A stretch of 64,000 nucleotides of DNA. It comes from Paraburkholderia panacisoli (GTDB taxonomy: Bacteria > Pseudomonadota > Gammaproteobacteria > Burkholderiales > Burkholderiaceae). The notes under the pieces were generated by a model, which had not been told where the DNA came from, did not search any database, and saw nothing but the letters and a program-made list of their open reading frames with translations. The translations under genes were made by a program, and so were the position numbers. The stretch is taken from the NCBI RefSeq assembly GCF_008369935.1, contig NZ_VTUZ01000046.1, forward strand, positions 1 through 64,000. Reading direction: 5' to 3'. Below, piece by piece: positions 41,106 to 51,100 of this stretch (the first letter of the stretch is position 1; each line of letters opens with the position of its first letter).

Positions 41106-42088
41106 GCTTCCAGCGGCGCGCTTTCGCCTTGCCGTGCGTCGAGAAATGCGTTGAGCGAATCGAGGAACGCCGACTCCGCCGCACTCATCTTCCGGTCGAC
41201 CGACCACAGCATGTAAATGTCGAGGTCGGCCACGCCCTCGTCTGGCGGCAACCGCTGGAGGCGGCCCTGGGCGACATCGTCGCGCACGATGTGTTCCGGC
41301 AGGCAGCCGATGCCGAAGCCTGCGAAGATGAAACGCCTGACCTCGGTCATGCTCGACGACGAACCGACCACGCGCCCGGTAAAACCCATCTCGTCGCGAA
41401 AGAAAGTGAGCGGTGACAGATGATCGCCCACCTTGTCGCCCGTGAAGGACACGAACTTTTCGCCCGCCAGATCGGCGATGCGCAGATCGCTACGCCCGAA
41501 GAGCGGGTGATGACGTCCGCAAAAAAGGGCATAACGCTGCCGCAGAAACACGCGGCTATCCACCCGCCTGGGCAGCGCGCGCCGCGGCGTGAGCCCGAGC
41601 GTCGCGGACTTCTGCTGCAGGCTGCTTACCACGTCCGCGCTGCGCATTTCCTGGCTTTCGAGTTCGATCCGCGGGTAGGTGCGATGGAATTCGGCGAGAA
41701 AGGTATCGTAGGCCGGAAAGTCGATTCCGCTGACCGTGCTCACGCGCACCATGCCGGAAATGTCGTGATCGCGGTCTACGTCCGCGAGCGAAAGACGGGA
41801 GATCATGCCGTAGACGTCCTCGGCAATCTGCTTCACTTCGATCCCGGCCTGGGTGACCTCGATGCGCGGTCCGTGCCGGTCCACGAGGCGCAGGCCGAGC
41901 TGCTCTTCCAGCCGGCGCAGCGCCTGGCTGACAGCGGGCTGCGTCAGATGCAGCCGGGTTGCGGCGCGACTCACACTGCCTTCTTTGGCAATTGCCAGAA
42001 ACGTGCGCAGCAGATTCCAGTCGAGACGGTCGTTCAGGTAAGTATCCGGGCGATCTTTGCTCACGCTGAGCCTCACAAGTTTCATCAT
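41099..42088 (-). CDS. LysR-family transcriptional regulator of the 37-44 kb genes
   Basis: A 329-residue LysR regulator. DNA-binding domain: LLRTFLAIAKEGSVSRAATR and LHLTQPAVSQALRRLEEQLG near residues 28-65. Effector domain: ISGMVRVSTVSGIDFPAYD and FAGFGIGCLPEHIVRDDVAQ. It is divergent from the M20 hydrolase gene, and the 116-bp gap carries the box also found at 37060. One regulator controlling both flanking units is the simplest reading. About 15 extra N-terminal residues precede the usual start of the domain; an internal start is possible. The inducer is unknown. Confidence 0.9.
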   Translation of the reverse strand: MMKLVRLSVSKDRPDTYLNDRLDWNLLRTFLAIAKEGSVSRAATRLHLTQPAVSQALRRLEEQLGLRLVDRHGPRIEVTQAGIEVKQIAEDVYGMISRLSLADVDRDHDISGMVRVSTVSGIDFPAYDTFLAEFHRTYPRIELESQEMRSADVVSSLQQKSATLGLTPRRALPRRVDSRVFLRQRYALFCGRHHPLFGRSDLRIADLAGEKFVSFTGDKVGDHLSPLTFFRDEMGFTGRVVGSSSSMTEVRRFIFAGFGIGCLPEHIVRDDVAQGRLQRLPPDEGVADLDIYMLWSVDRKMSAAESAFLDSLNAFLDARQGESAPLEAQ

Positions 42089-42098
42089 CCATCAAAAT

Positions 42099-42156
42099 TA
42101 TACTTAGGATTAGAATTAAAAATTTTACTAATCATTTTTGGATCCCGATAAAGGCA
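42099..42156 (+). promoter_or_regulatory. LysR-regulon promoter/operator, copy upstream of the M20 hydrolase
   Basis: Partner of 37060-37117. GATTAG (42108-42113) and CTAATC (42128-42133) form an inverted repeat 14 bases apart. TTTACT (42124-42129) and GATAAA (42147-42152), 17 bp apart, fit -35 and -10 hexamers. It lies 11 bases from the divergent LysR start and about 50 bases upstream of the hydrolase ATG. Confidence 0.75.
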
Positions 42157-42204
42157 TCACGACAAACCCGACGCGGCGCGCACGCCGTGGCTTCAGGAGT
42201 AGCG

Positions 42205-43437
42205 ATGCTGAAAATCAATGGAGAACGGCTCTGGAAGAGCCTGATGGACATGGCGGCTATCGGCGCCACGGCAGGCGGCGGATGCCGGCGTCTTGCGCTG
42301 AGCGAAGAGGATGCGGCCGGTCGCGCGCTCTTCGCACAATGGTGTATGGAGGCGGGTCTCACGTTGTCCGTCGACCAGGTGGGTAATCTCTTTGCCCGGC
42401 GCGCGGGCAGACAGCACGATGCGGCACCGGTCGCGAGTGGCAGCCATCTGGACACCCAGCCCGAAGGCGGCCGCTTCGACGGCGTCTATGGTGTGTTAGC
42501 CGCGCTCGAAGTCGTGCGCACGCTCAACGACTCGGACATTCGAACCGACAAGCCCATCGAGATCGTGGTGTGGACCAACGAGGAAGGCGCGCGCTTCACG
42601 CCGGCCATGCTCGGCTCAGCCGCATTCGCCGGCGTCATGCCACTCGCTCAGGCATTGAACACGCGTGACGCGGCGGGCGCGACGGTGGGGGAAGCCTTGC
42701 AGGCGACAGGTTACGCCGGCGCGCGCAGCGTACCCGGTGTGGTGTTCGACGCTTACTTCGAGGCCCATATCGAGCAGGGTCCCGTCCTCGAAGAAAGCGG
42801 CGTGCCAATCGGCGTCGTGACGGGCGGCCAGGCGATCCGCTGGCTCGACGTCCACGTGCGAGGCCAGGCCGCGCACGCCGGCACGACCCCGATGCAATAT
42901 CGTCGCGACGCGCTATTCGCCAGCGCGGAAATGGCCGCGGAACTGGAAAACATCGCCGCGGATTTCTTCCCGCAGGGCCTCGCGACCATCGGCGAATGGC
43001 AGGTGCGCAATGCTTCGCGCAACACGATTGCGGCAGACCTGACCTTCACCGTGGACTTGCGCCATCCTGACGACGCACTGATTGACAAGATGGAAGCCCA
43101 GTTGCGCGAGCGTTTCGATACTGTCGCCAAACGCAGACGGCTCTCGGTGGACATTGGCCAGCACTGGGTCAGCCCCGCTACGCCGTTCGATCTGCAGTGC
43201 ATTGCTGCCGTGAGCCACGCAGTCGAGACGCTGGACTATCCGCATCAGCGCATTGTGAGCGGCGCCGGCCACGACGCCATTCATCTCGCGAAGCACTGTC
43301 CGACCGCGATGATCTTTATCCCTTGCGTCAACGGTCTCAGTCATAACGAAGCCGAAGACGCGCTGCAGGAAGACGTCAGGCGTGGCGCGGATGTGCTGCT
43401 GCACACCATTCTCGCACGCGCGGGGCACGCCGCATGA
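42205..43437 (+). CDS. M20-family Zn-dependent amidohydrolase/carbamoylase
   Basis: A 410-residue enzyme of the N-carbamoyl-L-amino-acid hydrolase/allantoate amidohydrolase group. Metal ligands are in SGSHLDTQPEGGRFDGVYGV near residue 80 (His, Asp), VVWTNEEGARFTP near 122 (Glu pair), FEAHIEQGPVLEESG near 188 (His) and NGLSHNEAEDAL near 380 (His). The dimer-domain motif AAHAGTTPMQYRRDAL is near 225. Length is normal. The ATG at 42205 follows CAGGAGTAG; an earlier in-frame ATG lacks a site. It hydrolyses an N-carbamoyl or ureido group, giving ammonia and CO2 plus an amino or hydroxy acid. The stop overlaps the next start. Confidence 0.88.
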   Translation: MLKINGERLWKSLMDMAAIGATAGGGCRRLALSEEDAAGRALFAQWCMEAGLTLSVDQVGNLFARRAGRQHDAAPVASGSHLDTQPEGGRFDGVYGVLAALEVVRTLNDSDIRTDKPIEIVVWTNEEGARFTPAMLGSAAFAGVMPLAQALNTRDAAGATVGEALQATGYAGARSVPGVVFDAYFEAHIEQGPVLEESGVPIGVVTGGQAIRWLDVHVRGQAAHAGTTPMQYRRDALFASAEMAAELENIAADFFPQGLATIGEWQVRNASRNTIAADLTFTVDLRHPDDALIDKMEAQLRERFDTVAKRRRLSVDIGQHWVSPATPFDLQCIAAVSHAVETLDYPHQRIVSGAGHDAIHLAKHCPTAMIFIPCVNGLSHNEAEDALQEDVRRGADVLLHTILARAGHAA

Positions 43438-44327
43438 CCCCCCATCGCCCTCGCCGGCCGCCACATCAGCGGCGCACATGGCTCTTTGTCCCGGGCAACG
43501 ACGACACGGCTCATGCCGCCGCCCTTCGCAGCGGCGCGGACGCCATCGTGGTGGACCTCGAAGAGATGACGTCGCCACAAGGCCGTCCGGATGCGCGCCG
43601 CCGCATTGCAGCCTTTCTGCCGCGAGCCCAGGCGACCGGCACGATCGGCTCGGTAAGAATCAACAAACTGGAGCACGACGGCTACGCCGATCTCGAAGGC
43701 GTGATGCCCGGCCAGCCACGGGCGATCTTTCTGCCGCATGCGGAGAGTGCGGCGCAACTCGCGGCGCTCGACAGCGCGCTGGCCGACATCGAGCGCAGGC
43801 TTGACATTCCGCCGGGCTCGACGGAGATGATTCCGGTTATCGAATCCGCAAAGGGTCTGGTCAATCTGGGCGCGTTGCTTCAGGTCAGTCCGCGCATAAC
43901 CTGCTGCATGCTGGCCGTCGAGGATCTCGCCGCGAATCTCGGCGCGCGGCGCACGCCGGCCGGCGATGAGTTGCTGTACGCGCGCAGCCGCTTTCTGATC
44001 GAATGCGTGGCCGCCGGTTGCGTGCCCCTGGACTTGCCTTGCACGTGGCGATCGGCGGCGGTTCTCGAGCGCGACATGGAACAATCGACGCAACTCGGAT
44101 TCGCCTCGAAGAGCGTCGTCTATCCGGAACACGTGCCGGCGATTCATCGCGCGCTTACGCCTTCTGAAGCCGACATGCGCGCCGCACGCGCGCTGGTCGA
44201 AGCGCATTGCGCGCAGCAGGACAATGGCGGCGCCGTCGCGCCAGGCTCCGCCTGGATCGACTACCCTGAGCGGAACAACGCAAAGCAGCTAATTTCACGT
44301 TACAAGCTATTCAATCCAACCGAATGA
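43434..44327 (+). CDS. CitE-like HpcH/HpaI lyase
   Basis: A 297-residue lyase of the HpcH/HpaI family, close to citrate-lyase beta and malyl-CoA/citramalyl-CoA lyases. It has RRTWLFVPGNDDTAHAAAL near residue 13, GADAIVVDLEEMTSPQGR near 34, an Arg in SVRINKLEHDG, metal Glu in MIPVIESAKGLVNLG near 138 and Asp in CCMLAVEDLAANLG near 160, then GFASKSVVYPEHVPAIHRAL near 223. It starts by ATGA overlap with the M20 hydrolase, so the two are made together. It would cleave or form a 3-hydroxy acyl-CoA or 4-hydroxy-2-oxo acid; no CoA ligase is nearby, so an unactivated substrate is possible. Confidence 0.88.
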   Translation: MTPHRPRRPPHQRRTWLFVPGNDDTAHAAALRSGADAIVVDLEEMTSPQGRPDARRRIAAFLPRAQATGTIGSVRINKLEHDGYADLEGVMPGQPRAIFLPHAESAAQLAALDSALADIERRLDIPPGSTEMIPVIESAKGLVNLGALLQVSPRITCCMLAVEDLAANLGARRTPAGDELLYARSRFLIECVAAGCVPLDLPCTWRSAAVLERDMEQSTQLGFASKSVVYPEHVPAIHRALTPSEADMRAARALVEAHCAQQDNGGAVAPGSAWIDYPERNNAKQLISRYKLFNPTE

Positions 44328-44631
44328 CGGACTTTGGATTGTAGATGCCCCCATGGGCATAGTCCGGTGACAACATTGCTTCGTTTTACGGCACGGCGCT
44401 GAAATGCTTCCAAGGTTCAACGGCCATTCGCTGATACAGAACCACTTGCCGCTCGCCGGCCGAAGCGGCCGTTCGCATACCAATATCGTTTTGCCGCGAA
44501 CGTCGGCTTTGGAGAAAATCGGGCGGCCCTGTCGACCGCCAAAACGTCCCCGTTGCAAGCAGTGCTCCACCACATCGCAGACGTTAAGGTCGTTATCCAG
44601 AAAGCCCAATCATTCAATGACCGACAATCCG
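44328..44631. other. intergenic region
   Basis: No gene seen in about 300 bases between the CitE-like gene and the convergent hypothetical gene. Confidence 0.4.
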
Positions 44632-45075
44632 CTAGCCTACCTCGAAGGACTGCCATTTAAAGGACTCGCTCAGGACATGCACGACCAGACCATCAATCGG
44701 AAGTGAGTCTACCGAGCCGCACCACGCGGCGGGATACGCTTGCTGCAGCTTTCCTGCGGCATACAAGGCCGCCCAGGCCTCGTCGGTCATCTGCGCTTTT
44801 CGCCGCAGCACTTCGCCGACGTACAGGCGTTTGACATCGCATCCATACCGCACGAGTCCGCCGCTCGCCACGTAAGTTTCACGCATCGTCAGGCGGCGCA
44901 CCGGTTGCCCAGCCTCATTACACTCGTCGCCAGCGGTTTGCTCCCAATGCTGATTTCGCGAAAACCACAGCACAGGCGTTCCGGTGGACTCGGCCCCAAT
45001 GCCGCCAGGGATGAGCATCCCGCTTGCGCTGATGTGCTGAAATTTTCGTCCCGTTGTGTAGTGCCATGCCAACAT
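44632..45075 (-). CDS. hypothetical protein (147 aa)
   Basis: A 147-residue soluble-looking protein: MLAWHYTTGRKFQHISASGM, then TPVLWFSRNQHWEQTAGDEC, and AWCGSVDSLPIDGLVVHVLS near the end. It is rich in Trp and aromatic residues and has no signal peptide or membrane segment. I do not recognise the family. The opening HYTTG-x-x-x-x-x-I motif recalls ADP-ribosyltransferase-like folds that begin with a H-x-T pattern, but the rest of that signature is not visible, so this is only a suggestion. It sits next to ndvB on the same strand, 77 bases from its stop. Confidence 0.6.
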   Translation of the reverse strand: MLAWHYTTGRKFQHISASGMLIPGGIGAESTGTPVLWFSRNQHWEQTAGDECNEAGQPVRRLTMRETYVASGGLVRYGCDVKRLYVGEVLRRKAQMTDEAWAALYAAGKLQQAYPAAWCGSVDSLPIDGLVVHVLSESFKWQSFEVG

Positions 45076-45152
45076 CGCTTGCTCCGATCAGATTTGCCTT
45101 CTGCTGCCATTATCCGTCGCTGTTTTGCTCTCCATGACGGATGCGTGATTCG

Positions 45153-48100
45153 TCACGCGACTTGCGCGCCCGAGTTCACGTCTTCACTCACGCCGAAGCA
45201 AAGTGAAATCAGGAGCCTATGCGACCCGCCATCAAGCGGCACGCGCACCCGTTCATTACCACATTCAAGACTCGCGCCGTCGAGCACCACGCGCATGACA
45301 CCGGCCGCGCCGCCGGATTCGACGCGAACCTTATACAGCGTCGAATGCATCGTCACTGTTGCTTCAAAGCCCGGCCACGTGTCCGGAATACAAGGATCGA
45401 TCACAAGAAAATCGCCCTCGCGACAAATCCCAAGAATGCCCTCGACACCCGCCCGGTACATCCATCCAGCAGATCCCGTGTACCAGGTCCAGCCACCGCG
45501 CCCGGCATGCGGCGCCACGGAATAGACATCAGCGGCAACGACATAGGGCTCGACCTTGTAGCGCTCGACTTCCATCGGTGTGCGCGCATGATTGACCGGG
45601 TTAAGCAGTGAAAACAGCGCGGCGGCCTTGTTGCCCTCGCGCATTTTTGTGAACGCGAGGATCGCCCACATCGCTGCGTGACTATACTGGCCGCCGTTTT
45701 CACGCAGCCCCGGCGGATAGCCCTTGATATAGCCTGGATCGTGCCACGTTTTATCGAACGGCGGCGTGAACAGCAAAGCCAGCCCGTCGTCGCGACGGAT
45801 AAGGTGCTTTTCCAGCGACGTCATCGCCAGCGCCGCACGCGCCGGCTCTGCCACACCTGACAAGACCGCCCACGACTGTGCGATCGAATCGATCTGACAC
45901 TCGTCACTATCTTTCGAGCCAAGCCACGTGCCGTCGTCAAACGTCGCGCGGCGATACCATTCGCCGTCCCATGCCTCACGCTCCAGCGCCTCGCGCATCG
46001 AGGCCGCATGAGCACGCCAGCGCGCAGCGCGCGCAACAGAAGCCGCATCGCGCGATTCAGCCAGGGTGGCGAACAATTCGATCGTCCGCAATAGCAGCCA
46101 GCCAAGCCAAACGCTTTCTCCCTTGCCTTGCGCGCCGACGCGGTTCATGCCGTCGTTCCAGTCACCCGCGCCGATCAGAGGCAAGCCATGCTCGCCCGTC
46201 AGTTCAAAACATTGATCCAGGCCGCGCGCGCAATGCTCGAACAGCGACGCTGATTCGTCTGCGACCATCGGCTGGAAGAACGCATCGTGCTCGCCGGGTC
46301 GCAGCGGCGGTCCATCGAGGAACGGCACGATCTCGTCGAGAATCGCGACGTCGCCCGCGCAGCCGATGTACGTCGCCGTCGCGAACGCGAGCCACACGCG
46401 GTCATCGGAAATCCGCGTGCGCACGCCTTGCCCCGACTGGGGCAACCACCAGTGCTGGAAATCGCCTTCGACAAACTGCCGCGCCGCGGCACGCAGCAGA
46501 TGCCGACGTGTCTCCTCCGGCTGCACATGGGTCAACGCCATGCCGTCCTGCAACTGGTCACGGAACCCATACGCGCCACTCGCCTGATAGAACGCCGAGC
46601 GCGCCCAGATACGGCACGCGAGCGTCTGATACAGCAGCCAGCCGTTTAGCATCAGGTCCATCGCGCGCTCGGGGGTCTTCACCTGGATGGTACCGAGCAC
46701 GTTCTGCCACTGGTTCGTCACTTCAGCGAGGACGGCGTCGAGATCGGCCTTGCGATAGCGCTCGATCAACGCCCTCGCCTCTTCGACGCCAACGCATTGC
46801 CCGACGAACGACACCACTTCGACGATCTCGTCCACGCCCAGCTCGATCACGCGCTGCAACGCCGCGCATGGATCGAGGCCCGCCCCGGTTGCGCCAGACA
46901 GCGGCGCGTTGCCGGTCAGCGCAGCGGGTGCCTCAGTCCGGCCGTTGCGGCCGAGGAATTCTGTGCGATCCGCCGTCCACGCGGTCTGCTGGCCGCTCAG
47001 GTCGGCGAACGCGACGCGCCCCGCGAACCCCATGCTCCACGGATTGCGCGCCAGCATCGCGCCGGTAGCGGAGTCGATTTCCGTCACGATGAAGGGTCCC
47101 GATGCGCCGCGTGAGGTGCCAAGCACCCATTCCATCCACGTCGTCACGGACAGACGGCGCGGCATACCGGACAGATTACGCAACGTCAGCCGGGAGATCT
47201 TCAGCGGGTCCGCGAGCGGCACGTATTGCAGCAAGTCGAGTGCGACGCCATTCGCCTCGTGTTCGAAGCGGCTGTAGCCATGCCCGTGACGCGCAACATA
47301 CGTGCCGCCGTCGCGGATTGGCAGCGCGGTGGCGCCCCACACCTCGCCAGTGACTTCGTCGCGCACATAGATGGCTTCGCCGGCCGGGTCTTCGACCGGA
47401 TCGTTCGACCACGGCGTGAGTTGATTCTCACGGCTGTTTTCGGCCCACGTGTAGCCGCTGCCTTCGGCAGCGACCTGAAAGCCGAAGCCGGAATTCGCGA
47501 TTACGTTGATCCACGGCGCGGGCGTCGTCGCACCCGCCGCGAGAACGGTCGCGTATTCCCGTCCGTCTTTATCGAAGCCGCCCAGACCGTTGAAAAACTC
47601 AAGCCTCGACGGAACCGAAGAAAGCGTGCGAGGCAGATGAGGCGGCGCAGACGGCGCGGGCCATGGCGACGACATCGGCGGCTTCTGCCGGCGCAGCGCC
47701 GACGCCTGACCTTGCGACTGCGGTAAGCGCGCAAGCTGGTCGGCGATTGAACCGCGACGCGCGATCAACGCGACGCGCGCAACCGATTGCAGCAGCGCAC
47801 GCGCCTCCACGCTCATCAAATCGGCGCGCAGCGTAAAGACCGTCCCTTGCGCGAGTTCTTCGCCGAAACGCGGCCGCGCCTGGCTGCTGCGCACGGCCGT
47901 TTCGATCGCGCCCTGCAGTTCCTGGATATACGACGAAGCCCGTTCGTTGATGATGACGAGATCGACACCCAGGCGCTTCATCCGCCAGTACTCATGTGCC
48001 CTCAATAGCTGCCGGACTTGCGCGATGTCTTCGACGTCGTCGATACGCAGCAGTACGATCGGCAGGTCGCCGGAAATCGCGTGCGGCCACAGTCCGGACT

Positions 48101-51100
48101 GCGCGCCGGCCCCGCGAATGATCGTGTCCGACGGCGCTCTGAAACGCGCGTCAGCGTAAATGACAGGCGCAGCGAGGCGCTGAAAATCCGCCGCTTCTTC
48201 GGCTTCGACATCGAGATGGCGAAACTGCACCTGAGCCTGCGTCCAGGCTAGCGTTTTGGCGCGATCGAACGCGTTGCGGTCATGGTGTTTGTCGATCAGA
48301 TCCAGCAACAGCGCTCGCGATTCGGCCACCACTGTCCAGAACGCCACGCGTGCGACCTTGCCCGGCGGCACCAGCACGCGATACCTGAGCGCAAAGACCG
48401 GATCGAGCACGGTCCCCACGGTGTTGGTCAGCGGCTGATCGTCGAAGATCGCTGCCGCCGTGCCGGCGTTGCGCCCTCGCCCCAGAAAGCGCGCGCGATC
48501 CGATTCGTATTGCGGATCGGCGACGATCTCGCCATCGACAACCGCGAAATGCGCAGCCCACACCTGTTTTTCGTCGTGCGAATGCGGACGGCGCGTGGCC
48601 ACCAGCGCGCCGAATTCCGCGAGGTGCTCGGTCTGGACAAACATCCGCGAGAAGGCCGGGTGGGCGTTGTCGGACGCAGGCGTCGCGAGCACGATCTCGG
48701 CGTAGGACGTCAGCTCGATCTCGCGCGCGCGGCGGCCGCTATTCGCCACCGACACGCGGCGTACTTCACCGTCCGCCTCGCCGGAAACCAGCACGTCCAT
48801 CGTCGTGGTCAACGAGCCGTCGCGGTGGATGAATTCCGCATGGTCCTCGCCGAACACAACCTCTTCGTACTCGGCTTCGCTGCCCGCCGGCTGTGCACCC
48901 GCCGACCACACGTGGCCGCTCTGCGTATCGCGCAGGAAGATGAAAGATCCCCAGTCGTCGCGAGTCGTGTCTTCGCGCCAACGCGTCACGGCCAGATCGC
49001 GCCAATGGCTGTAACCGGCGCCGGTCGCCGTCAGCATGACCGCGTAGCGTCCATTCGATAGCAGGTGTGTCACTGGTGCTGCGCCAGCAACAGCCGACGC
49101 GGCGAGGCGCCGCACGGTCGACGGGGCAACGCCTGCGGCGGCTGCCGACGTGTTCACTTCCTCAGCACGGGGATGCCCAACGGCGACATTGCGCGGCATA
49201 CGCTCCTGCAACAACAGTTCGCTCGCCTGGATCATGGGTTCGCGATGGAACCGCGCACGCATCCGCGCGTCGAGTAATGTATTCGCGATCGACACGATCG
49301 TCATGCCCTGGTGATGCGCCATGAAATTGCGCACGATCGCAACATCCTCGTTGTCCGGTAGCCGCGAACGGGTGAAATCGAGTGCCTCATAGAAACCATA
49401 ACGACCCAGCGCGCCCAGCGCGGCGAGTTGTGCGTAGTTCTCTCGCGCGGCTTGTGGGTCGACCATCGCGGCTAGCCCTGTCGCATACGGTGCGATCACG
49501 CGGTTCTCTGAAAGCCCTCGCTTGAGGCCAAGACCGGGCACGCCGAAATTTGAATACTGGTAGGTAAATTCGATGTCGCGCGCGTTGTACGCCGATTCCG
49601 AAATGCCCCACGGAATGCCCAGCGAACGCCCATACGAGGCTTGCCGTTCCACCACCAGACGGCTCGTCTGTTCGAGCAGGCTGCCGACCGGCGCACGCAT
49701 CACCAGCGACGGCATCAGGTATTCGAACATCGACCCCGACCACGAGATCAGCGCCGAGCCGTTGCCAACCGGCGTCGCGGCGCGACCGAGACGGAACCAG
49801 TGGCGCGTCGTCACGTCGCCTTTCGCGATGGCAAACAGGCTCGCGAGGCGCGCTTCGGAGGCCAGCAGGTCGTAGCAGTTCGGGTCGAGATTGTTGTCGG
49901 ATTGCGAATAGCCGATCGATAGCAGCTTGCGTTCCGGATCGAGCAGGAACGCGAAGTCCATGTCGAGCGCCATCGCTCGCGACGTATCGGCGAGCGACTT
50001 CAAGCGTGCTTGCAGAAGATCCGGTGCCTCGGCGTGTTGTTGCCGGTCGCGGGCATGTTCGACCACGCTTTTGCTCAACGCGTCGATCCAGAACATCAGG
50101 TCGGCAGAACTGTCGTCGCCGCCGGCGGGCACGATTTCCCGCGTGGCCTTCGCAGCCTTTTCCGTCAGCCGCATGAGCGACGGCGACAGCGCTTCGAGCG
50201 TCTGCGGGCCGTGCAACTGCGAACTGATCTCTTCGAGGATCGCAAGCAGTTGCCTGCCACGTTCACCACCTGCGGCGGGCAGCGCGTCGATGGCTTCACG
50301 CGCGAGTTGCAGGTTGTCTACCATTCCGGGCCGCGCAGCCGGTGCGAGCAAGCCATGTGGCCACTCTTCGCACGCGTTGGCGACGACGATCAGATGACCG
50401 GCCAGATTGCCGCTATCGACCGACGAAACATACGCGGGCGCTAGTACCTGGAGATCGAGCGTCCCGTACCAGTTATAAAAATGCCCCTTGAAACGCGTGA
50501 GCCTGTGCATCGAGGAGAACGCTGCTTCAAGTCGTTCGACCGTTTCCGTCGTCCCCGCCCAGCCGAAATCGCGCGCAGCAATCGCCGACAGCAGATAGAG
50601 CCCAAGGTTGGTCGGCGAGGTGCGGTGCGCGACGACCGGCCTTGGATCTTCCTGAAAGTTGTCGGGCGGCAGCATGTTTTCTGCCGGTGTAACGAAGGTC
50701 TCGAAGAAACGCCAGGTGCGTCGCGCGATGAGGCGAAGGCTGCGCGCGTCCTGGTCCGCCATCGCGAAACGCCGTGCGATGGTCGGTGAACGGCTCGACC
50801 ACAGCGCGAGCGCGGGCGCGGCGAGCCATAACAGCGCAAACGGCAGCACGAGCGGCCAGTGTGACGGTATAAACGCGATCACACCAGCCGGCAGTAAGAG
50901 GCCGAGCACGACACCGCCAGTCATCTGCCGATAAAAACCGAGCAGATCGAGACGAGGGCTGCCCTTCGACTGCGCAGCGGTCGTCCATTCGAGCAGCCGG
51001 CGATGCGTCACGAACAGCCGCATCAGCGTCCGGACGATTGCATCGCCCATGCGCCACGCCTGATCAGCGAGGAACGCGGCGGACAGAAATGTTTGCAAGG

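Noticed and set aside
45878..47068. 396-residue plus-strand open frame
   Set aside because: Antisense of ndvB; Arg/Ser/Thr-rich, no family signal.
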